NCBI GenBank assembly: GCA_025455665.1
Contig: JALOMC010000265.1
Coordinates: 1-7,044 of the forward strand
DNA from: Chitinophagaceae bacterium
GTDB taxonomy: Bacteria > Bacteroidota > Bacteroidia > Chitinophagales > Chitinophagaceae
DNA: 7,044 nucleotides
Reading direction: 5' to 3'
Positions 1-4,225 of this stretch are shown here, in pieces. How positions within the stretch are numbered: position 1 is the first letter of the stretch; each line of letters begins with the position of its first letter. The notes beneath the pieces were generated by a model. The model was not told the origin of the DNA. It saw nothing but the letters and a program-made list of their open reading frames with translations, and did no database searches. The position numbers were made by a program, and so were the translations under genes.

Positions 1-2
1 TG

Positions 3-44
3 AAATATACCGACCTGAACCTGCTGATGGCCAGCATGGGATAA
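3..44 (+). CDS. C-terminal tail of an upstream gene (partial)
   Basis: One frame is open from the window edge and ends in TAA at 42-44. It reads KYTDLNLLMASMG, a plausible protein end. A second plus frame is open to a TAA at 65-67, but its residues (many Pro, Gln and His) look less protein-like. The spacing of 56 bases to the next plus-strand gene would allow co-transcription. Only 13 residues are visible, so no function can be given, and the choice of frame is a judgement. Confidence 0.35.
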   Translation, partial: KYTDLNLLMASMG

Positions 45-100
45 CAACCCATTTTAAAATGCGATAAGGAAAGAGTGAGCAGCCATCGCCAAAATCATCC

Positions 101-556
101 ATGCAAACGCTTCGTTGGATACTGGCATCGCTACACCTGATAGGGCTGGGTGTGGGCTTTGGCGCCTGCTGGCTGCGGGCTGTCCGGCTGCAGGCACTGG
201 CCAAAGGCACCGGCAGTTTGCAGGCCGTGCTCAACGCCGACAATTGGTACGGTGTAGCTACGCTATTGTGGATAGCCACCGGCCTGTGGCGTGCCTTTGG
301 CGGCGTAGAAAAAGGCAGCGACTACTACCTGAACAGCACGGCTTTTCTGGTAAAAATGGCACTATTCATCGTAGTATTTGCACTGGAATGGGTGCCCATG
401 GTCGCCTTCATAGGCTGGCGAATACAGCTGAAAAAACAACGGCTGCCCGATACCCGGAAGGCAGGCCTTTTTGCCACCCTTACGTATCTCGAACTCTTCG
501 TCTTTCTACTGATGGTGTTTGCCGCTACCGCTACGGCTCGTGGCTTGTGGTATTAA
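101..556 (+). CDS. DUF2214-type integral membrane protein
   Basis: This 151-residue protein is predicted to sit in the inner membrane with four hydrophobic segments, at roughly residues 6-24, 50-66, 81-106 and 123-145. The motifs LHLIGLGVGFG near the start and ADNWYGVATLLWIATGLWRAF (46-66), followed by GGVEKGSDYYLNST and KM, match what I know of the DUF2214 family of small predicted membrane proteins; no biochemical role is established. The loop after helix three is basic (RIQLKKQR). ATG 101 is the only usable start: the frame upstream is open only to TAA at 65-67 and holds no ATG, GTG or TTG. No clear Shine-Dalgarno sequence is seen, which is usual in Bacteroidota. The gene converges on the cupin gene and overlaps it by four bases. 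Confidence 0.85.
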   Translation: MQTLRWILASLHLIGLGVGFGACWLRAVRLQALAKGTGSLQAVLNADNWYGVATLLWIATGLWRAFGGVEKGSDYYLNSTAFLVKMALFIVVFALEWVPMVAFIGWRIQLKKQRLPDTRKAGLFATLTYLELFVFLLMVFAATATARGLWY

Positions 557-906
557 GCTGTTGCTGACAGGTCCAACCCGCCGATGGCTTTGTAGTCTTC
601 CCGAAGTGGCGTAAACACATCGAGCAGGCGACAATGCGTAAGGGCCCGCCCACCATGCTGTACGCCGGATGGAATATGGCAAAACCGACCCGGCTCCAGC
701 ACCTGTACTTCACCGGCAATCGTCATTTCAAATTGGCCCTCCAGCACAAAGGATAACTGCTCGTGCACATGGCTGTGCAGGGGCACTTCGCTGCCAGCAT
801 CTACTTCTATAAAATTGAGGGTTTGGCTACCGGTGTGCAGCAGCTGCGAGTGAAAGCCGGGGGCGATTTCACAAGCGGCTATTTCATCAAACTTTAAGAA
901 GGGCAT
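553..906 (-). CDS. Small cupin-domain protein (cupin_2 type)
   Basis: This 117-residue protein is a single beta-barrel cupin, probably cytoplasmic and metal-binding. Cupin motif 1 is seen as G38, H44, H46, E49/Q50 and G57 (PLHSHVHEQLSFVLEG). Motif 2 is seen as PGRFCHIPSGVQHG (72-85) with H84. H44, H46, Q50 or E49, and H84 are the likely metal ligands. Small cupins of this kind include sugar- or metabolite-binding proteins, isomerases and dioxygenase-like enzymes; nothing here picks one. The start ATG at 906-904 is followed by a fold-consistent N-terminus. The region 10-66 bases upstream, where its promoter and leader would lie, is an 8-base-period repeat array. Its stop interlocks with that of the DUF2214 gene. 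Confidence 0.85.
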   Translation of the reverse strand: MPFLKFDEIAACEIAPGFHSQLLHTGSQTLNFIEVDAGSEVPLHSHVHEQLSFVLEGQFEMTIAGEVQVLEPGRFCHIPSGVQHGGRALTHCRLLDVFTPLREDYKAIGGLDLSATA

Positions 907-916
907 ACCAAGTAAA

Positions 917-972
917 GTTCAAGCGTTTGAAAGTTCAACAGTTCACAGGTTCACGAGTTCACAAGTTTGTGT
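917..972. repeat. 8-base tandem array, GTTCA-type units
   Basis: Seven contiguous octamers start at 917, 925, 933, 941, 949, 957 and 965. Five begin GTTCA (917, 933, 941, 949, 957) and two begin GTTTG (925, 965); the last three bases vary. The period is exactly 8 with no slippage, so this is not coding. On the minus strand the units read NNGTGAAC or NNTTGAAC. The array begins 10 bases upstream of the cupin ATG. Confidence 0.8.
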
Positions 973-994
973 GTGGGCGGTGTTTACATCGGCT

Positions 995-1067
995 ACCAAC
1001 CCATCCGACCCATCCATCCAATCACCCAATTAACTAATAAACTAATCAACCAATCAACCAATCACTT
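995..1067. repeat. 8-base tandem array, AATCAACC-type units
   Basis: Six octamers start at 1020, 1028, 1036, 1044, 1052 and 1060: AATCACCC, AATTAACT, AATAAACT, AATCAACC, AATCAACC and AATCACTT. More degenerate ATCC/ACCC-rich units extend back to about 995, with one 9-base step. On the minus strand the units read GGTTGATT or AAGTGATT. The last unit contains the ABC gene's TGA stop (1064-1062), so the array abuts that gene exactly. Confidence 0.75.
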
Positions 1068-1679
1068 AAAATCCGCCATCGCAATGCGCTGCTGGCAAAA
1101 GGAAATTTCCTGCTCATCGTTGCTGGCAATGAGCACCAGCCGGCCTTTGGCAAACTGCTGCATCCACTGATGATACATGGCGATGCCGGCCAGATCGAGA
1201 TTGCTGGTAGGCTCATCCAGCAGCAGCAGGGCCGATTGGCTGCCAATAGCCTGCGCCAGCTTTACCCGCTGTTTCATGCCACTGCTGAAATAGCGCATTT
1301 GCTGGTGGCGGGCAGCACCCAGCTGCATCAGTTCTATCACTTTCGTGCTGTCAAGGCCGGGCAGCCAGGGCCTGAATTTTTCATGAAATGCCAGAAACTC
1401 CGTGAGTGTCAACTCCTCAATCAGTTCGAGGTAAGGGGCGCACAGCGCCACTTGTCGGAAATAATCTTCGGCCGCCACCGGTTGGCCCTGCAGGCGCAGC
1501 GTCAGCTCGCCTTCGCTTTTCTCCAGCGCCCCGGCTATTACCTGCAGCAGGGTGCTTTTGCCACTGCCATTGGCACCGGTAATGGCCACAGGCGCATCGG
1601 CTACAATGGTGGCCTGCAGGCGCCTGAAAATCCAGTGCCGGTTGTAGCGTTTCCCCAGGTTGGTCAGTTGTAATTGCAT
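1062..1679 (-). CDS. Short ABC-type ATPase, no permease nearby
   Basis: This is a 205-residue stand-alone nucleotide-binding domain. Walker A is GANGSGKST (35-43, K41). The signature is FSSGMKQRVKLA (131-142), a variant of LSGGQ. Walker B is LLLLDEP (151-157, D155, E156), followed by the D-loop SNLD (159-162). Two normal catalytic-cycle residues look absent: the Q-loop region reads LCAPYLEL (79-86) with no Gln, and the switch His is N187 in IASNDEQE. I recall similar wording in Bacteroidota homologues of this type, so this may be a family trait. At about 205 residues it is the size of CcmA-like ATPases, but no haem-export genes are nearby. The substrate is unknown. A terminator lies between lpxA and this gene; the sequence TTATTTTG just after that hairpin is a 7/8 match to the -7 promoter motif. 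Confidence 0.88.
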   Translation of the reverse strand: MQLQLTNLGKRYNRHWIFRRLQATIVADAPVAITGANGSGKSTLLQVIAGALEKSEGELTLRLQGQPVAAEDYFRQVALCAPYLELIEELTLTEFLAFHEKFRPWLPGLDSTKVIELMQLGAARHQQMRYFSSGMKQRVKLAQAIGSQSALLLLDEPTSNLDLAGIAMYHQWMQQFAKGRLVLIASNDEQEISFCQQRIAMADFK

Positions 1680-1696
1680 GCTGCCGTAGATGGTCG

Positions 1697-1732
1697 CAAA
1701 ATAAAGAAGTCCTTCTGTGGCAGAAGGACTTC
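1697..1732 (-). terminator. Rho-independent terminator downstream of lpxA
   Basis: A perfect 12-base inverted repeat has arms GAAGTCCTTCTG (1706-1717) and CAGAAGGACTTC (1721-1732) around a 3-base loop. Read on the minus strand, it starts 22 bases after the lpxA stop and is followed at once by TTTATTTTG. This is the structure of an intrinsic terminator. It ends 17 bases before the ABC gene's ATG, so that gene probably needs read-through or its own promoter. Confidence 0.85.
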
Positions 1733-1753
1733 ATCTGTCTCAAAAATTTGTTT

Positions 1754-2548
1754 TTACTCGTCGAGGGCACCTTTGGTAAACCGCTTGATGATGCCACGGC
1801 CGCTATCGCGGATAAAAGTGACGATCTCGTCCCGTTCATCGCTGATGGGCAGTTCTTCTTCGATGTATTCCAGTGCCTGCGAGGTGTTCATGCCTTTGTT
1901 GTAAATGCAACGATACACATCGAGAATATGATTGATCTGCTGATTGCTAAAGCCGCGGCGCTTAAGACCGACCGAGTTGACGCCAGCGTAGCTCAGCGGG
2001 TTGCGGCCCGCTTTTATATAGGGCGGCACATCTTTGCCCACCAGGCTACCGCCCGATACAAAGGCGTGCTGCCCGATTTTTACAAACTGGTGAATAGCAC
2101 TCACGCCACCTACCACCGCCCAATCACCCATTTCTACGTGGCCGGCCATCTGCGTGTTATTGCTCATAATGCAGTTGTTGCCTATCACGCAGTCGTGGGC
2201 TATGTGGCTGTAGGCCATTATCAGGCAGTTGTTGCCTATTTGGGTGCGGCCGCGGTCTACGGTACCACGGTTCACGGTCACAAACTCCCGGATGGTGCAG
2301 TTGTCTCCGATTTCAGCAGTCGTTTTTTCACCGGTAAACTTCAGGTCCTGCGGAACGGCACTGATAACCGCCCCCGGAAAAATGCGGCAGTTTTTGCCAA
2401 TACGGGCCCCTTCCATAATGGTCACGTTGCTGCCAATCCAGGTGCCTTCACCAATGGTTACATTGCCGTGGATCACCGTAAAGGGGTCCACTTTCACATT
2501 GTCGGCCAGGCGGGCATCGGGGTGTATATACGCCAGCGGATGAATCAT
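1754..2548 (-). CDS. lpxA: LpxA, acyl-ACP--UDP-N-acetylglucosamine O-acyltransferase
   Basis: LpxA catalyses the first step of lipid A synthesis in the cytoplasm, moving a 3-hydroxyacyl chain from ACP to the 3-OH of UDP-GlcNAc. The 264 residues are close to the 262 of E. coli LpxA. The N-terminal two thirds are left-handed beta-helix hexapeptide repeats (for example GEGTWIG, GARIGKN, GDNCTIR, GNNCLIM). The catalytic His is H118 in SHIAHDC, equivalent to E. coli H125; H137 in AGHVEMGDW and H153 in AIHQF match the other conserved histidines. The C-terminal part from about 195 (KRRGFSNQQINHILDVYRCIY) is the usual helical domain. ATG 2548 precedes the typical MIHPLAYIHPDA opening. The gene lies downstream of lpxC and fabZ, as expected in Bacteroidota. 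A 125-base gap with a possible promoter precedes it, and a strong terminator follows. Confidence 0.97.
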   Translation of the reverse strand: MIHPLAYIHPDARLADNVKVDPFTVIHGNVTIGEGTWIGSNVTIMEGARIGKNCRIFPGAVISAVPQDLKFTGEKTTAEIGDNCTIREFVTVNRGTVDRGRTQIGNNCLIMAYSHIAHDCVIGNNCIMSNNTQMAGHVEMGDWAVVGGVSAIHQFVKIGQHAFVSGGSLVGKDVPPYIKAGRNPLSYAGVNSVGLKRRGFSNQQINHILDVYRCIYNKGMNTSQALEYIEEELPISDERDEIVTFIRDSGRGIIKRFTKGALDE

Positions 2549-2613
2549 AAGTACGGGTAGTTTGGCCAGCGCTGACGGCGGGTGCTGGCCGCTGTAGTTG
2601 GCTTGTTAATCAT

Positions 2614-2621
2614 CAAAAATA
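2614..2621 (-). promoter_or_regulatory. Possible -7 promoter element for lpxA
   Basis: The minus strand reads TATTTTTG, an exact match to the Bacteroidota -7 consensus TAnnTTTG, 65 bases upstream of the lpxA ATG. No convincing -33 TTTG is seen upstream. The same T-run could instead be the tail of a weak hairpin just before it (2624-2645), so promoter and terminator readings compete. Confidence 0.35.
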
Positions 2622-2645
2622 GCGCCGCCGACCATTCGGCCCGGC
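2614..2645 (-). terminator. Weak terminator-like hairpin after fabZ
   Basis: On the minus strand, GCCGA and TCGGC (plus-strand 2636-2640 and 2627-2631) pair around a 4-base loop. After a 2-base bulge they are extended by three more G-C pairs (2643-2645 with 2624-2626). A TATTTTTG run follows. It would partly separate fabZ from lpxA. The stem is short and bulged, so this is tentative. Confidence 0.3.
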
Positions 2646-2673
2646 ATTTTAGCATTTACTGTTAGGCCATTGT

Positions 2674-3084
2674 TTAGCCGGCCCGCTTTACCAGCTGCGC
2701 CAGCATATCGGCTTCGGTACACACTTTTCCTCCCACATACACGGTGCCACGCATGCTGCAAATACCGCGCCGGATGGGCTCCAGCAGTTCCAGCTTTAGC
2801 AGCATGGTATCGCCGGGGCGCACCATGGCTTTGAACTTGCAGTTATCAATTTTCAGAAAGTAAGTATCATACTGGCCGGGCGGCATGGCGTTGATGCACA
2901 AAATGCCGCCAGTTTGCGCCAGCGCTTCTATCTGCAGCACGCCGGGCATCACCGGGTTGTTGGGAAAATGGCCCTGAAAAAACCATTCATTGAAGGTCAC
3001 ATTCTTCACGCCTACAATGCTGGTAGATGTAAGCTCTATCACTTTATCGACCAGCAAAAACGGGAAGCGGTGCGGCAGCGTTTT
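2674..3084 (-). CDS. fabZ: FabZ, 3-hydroxyacyl-ACP dehydratase (5' end abnormal)
   Basis: FabZ dehydrates 3-hydroxyacyl-ACP to trans-2-enoyl-ACP in fatty acid elongation, in the cytoplasm. The hot-dog fold is complete from LPHRFPFLLVDKV onward. The catalytic His is in FFQGHFPNNPVMPGV and the catalytic Glu in LQIEALAQTGG. The later FLKIDNCKF, PGDTM and PIRRGIC blocks are also present. In Bacteroidota this domain is normally the C-terminal half of an LpxC-FabZ fusion. Here its frame is -1 relative to lpxC and it overlaps the last 13 lpxC codons. No ATG or GTG lies in frame near the 5' end. A TTG at 3057 would cut off the conserved LPHRFPF, so I count the frame from AAA at 3084. The N-terminal helix and the interdomain linker are missing. 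Function depends on how, or whether, the frame is reached. Confidence 0.85.
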   Translation of the reverse strand, partial: KTLPHRFPFLLVDKVIELTSTSIVGVKNVTFNEWFFQGHFPNNPVMPGVLQIEALAQTGGILCINAMPPGQYDTYFLKIDNCKFKAMVRPGDTMLLKLELLEPIRRGICSMRGTVYVGGKVCTEADMLAQLVKRAG

Positions 3085-3986
3085 ACATTGGCAGCATGGC
3101 CGGGCCGGTGAGCAATGATGTGGCTCTTTACCGGATAACCGATGAGTGCCAGATCGCCTACTACATCCAGCAGCTTGTGGCGGGCAGGCTCATTGGGGTA
3201 GCGCAGCTTCAGGTTGTTCAGGTAGCCTTCGCCTTGTATTTCAATAGTGTCTTTTTTAAACGCCGCTTTCAATCGCACCTTGGCTTCTTCGGTAATGGGC
3301 TTATCCACCACCACTATGGCATTATTGATATCGCCGCCCTTGATCAGGTTGTGCTCCAGCAGCATTTCCAGTTCGTGCAAAAACACAAACGTGCGGCAGG
3401 GCGCTATTTCAGCCCTGAAGTCGCTCAGGGTCTTCAGCTGCGCATGCTGGGTGCCCAGTACCGGGCTGTTAAAGTCGATCAGCGTGGTCACTTTGTACTC
3501 GGTAGAGGGCAGGGCAGTTATTTCTACGCGGCGGGCCTCATCGCAGTACTGTATGTTTTCGCCAATGGTGTACCACTGCTTGGCCGCTTCCTGCTCCACC
3601 ACCCCTATTTCGTCAATCGCTTCTATAAAAGGGCGGCTGCTGCCATCCATAATGGGTATTTCGGGCCCATTGATCTCGATGTGGCAGTTATCGACCCCCA
3701 GGCCTACCAGGGCTGCCAGCACATGCTCTACCGTGCTGATGCGGGCCCCGTTCTCTTCCAGCGTGGTGCCGCGGCTGGTATCTACCACCAGGTCGCAGTC
3801 GGCCTTAATGGTGGGCTGATTGGGCAAATCGATGCGCTGAAATACGAAGCCATAACCGGGCTTGGCCGGCTTCAGGTTCATGTGCACATAGGCACCGGTG
3901 TGCAGGCCCGTACCTTCTACACTTACCGTATCGGCCAGGGTATGTTGTTTGTCAGGATTAAAACCGTTGTTGTTGTTCGGCGTCAT
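3039..3986 (-). CDS. lpxC: LpxC, UDP-3-O-acyl-N-acetylglucosamine deacetylase (3' end abnormal)
   Basis: LpxC is the zinc-dependent deacetylase that commits UDP-GlcNAc precursors to lipid A, in the cytoplasm. The zinc ligands are visible: H88 in STVEHVLAAL (with the general-base E87), and H270 and D274 in RHKLLDVVGD. H297 in RPGHAAN matches the conserved active-site His (E. coli H265). ATG 3986 is chosen because homology (HTLADTVSVEGTGLHTG) begins right after it; the frame is open upstream to 4214 but that stretch shows no LpxC likeness. A TATATTTG promoter motif also lies between the two positions. After AANVK (298-302) the reading departs from the family and ends in 13 aberrant residues (RCRTASRFCWSIK), because the frame runs across the start of FabZ. 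The terminal helix and linker of the usual fusion are lost. It is the first gene of its minus-strand cluster; lpxD is not in the window. Confidence 0.93.
   Translation of the reverse strand: MTPNNNNGFNPDKQHTLADTVSVEGTGLHTGAYVHMNLKPAKPGYGFVFQRIDLPNQPTIKADCDLVVDTSRGTTLEENGARISTVEHVLAALVGLGVDNCHIEINGPEIPIMDGSSRPFIEAIDEIGVVEQEAAKQWYTIGENIQYCDEARRVEITALPSTEYKVTTLIDFNSPVLGTQHAQLKTLSDFRAEIAPCRTFVFLHELEMLLEHNLIKGGDINNAIVVVDKPITEEAKVRLKAAFKKDTIEIQGEGYLNNLKLRYPNEPARHKLLDVVGDLALIGYPVKSHIIAHRPGHAANVKRCRTASRFCWSIK
3076..3090 (-). other. lpxC-fabZ junction with AAAA frame offset
   Basis: On the minus strand the LpxC frame reads AAT GTA AAA CGC TGC, while the FabZ frame reads AAA ACG CTG CCG across the same bases. 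One extra A in the AAAA run (3081-3084) would join them as NVKTLPHRFPF. Several dozen residues normally separate these two points in the fused enzyme, so the junction seems to combine a deletion with a frame offset. Confidence 0.75.
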
Positions 3987-4015
3987 GGCGGCTGTTTTGC
4001 TAAAAATTGGAGCCG

Positions 4016-4023
4016 CAAATATA
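4016..4023 (-). promoter_or_regulatory. Promoter -7 element for lpxC
   Basis: The minus strand reads TATATTTG, a perfect match to the Bacteroidota -7 consensus TAnnTTTG, 29 bases upstream of the lpxC ATG. That distance would give a leader of about 20-25 bases. No clear -33 TTTG at the usual spacing is seen. It supports ATG 3986 as the true start, since any start upstream of the motif would not be on this transcript. Confidence 0.5.
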
Positions 4024-4225
4024 GCCAATGGCCTGCGGACACCTCTTTTTAAACCGCTGGTACACTCATCAGCCATGCAGGCCGCTGGTATATCCATCCG
4101 CCGGCTGCGCCACTCATACCCCGGCCACTTTTTAGCACCGTTGATGCAGTTGCCCCCGCTACCTGTGCCACAGCGATGCCAGTTTTGCGCCATCCATTTA
4201 CACACACCAAACACCTTTTTTCAAC

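Noticed and set aside
967..1170. Short plus-strand open frame across the repeat spacer
   Set aside because: It translates the 8-base repeats and then the antisense of the ABC gene; no protein-like features.
1748..2560. Long plus-strand open frame opposite lpxA
   Set aside because: It mirrors the lpxA hexapeptide repeats and gives a low-complexity His/Val/Ala/Tyr-rich product; lpxA on the other strand is certain.
3055..3057. TTG as the start codon of FabZ
   Set aside because: It would remove LPHRFPF, the conserved beginning of the FabZ domain, which is plainly encoded in the same frame just upstream.
3096..4052. Long plus-strand open frame opposite lpxC
   Set aside because: It is a shadow of lpxC codon usage with no recognisable domain.
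3987..4214. In-frame upstream extension of lpxC by 76 residues
   Set aside because: It shows no likeness to LpxC, is rich in Trp, Cys and Arg in an unprotein-like mix, and lies upstream of the best promoter motif. Homology starts just after ATG 3986.
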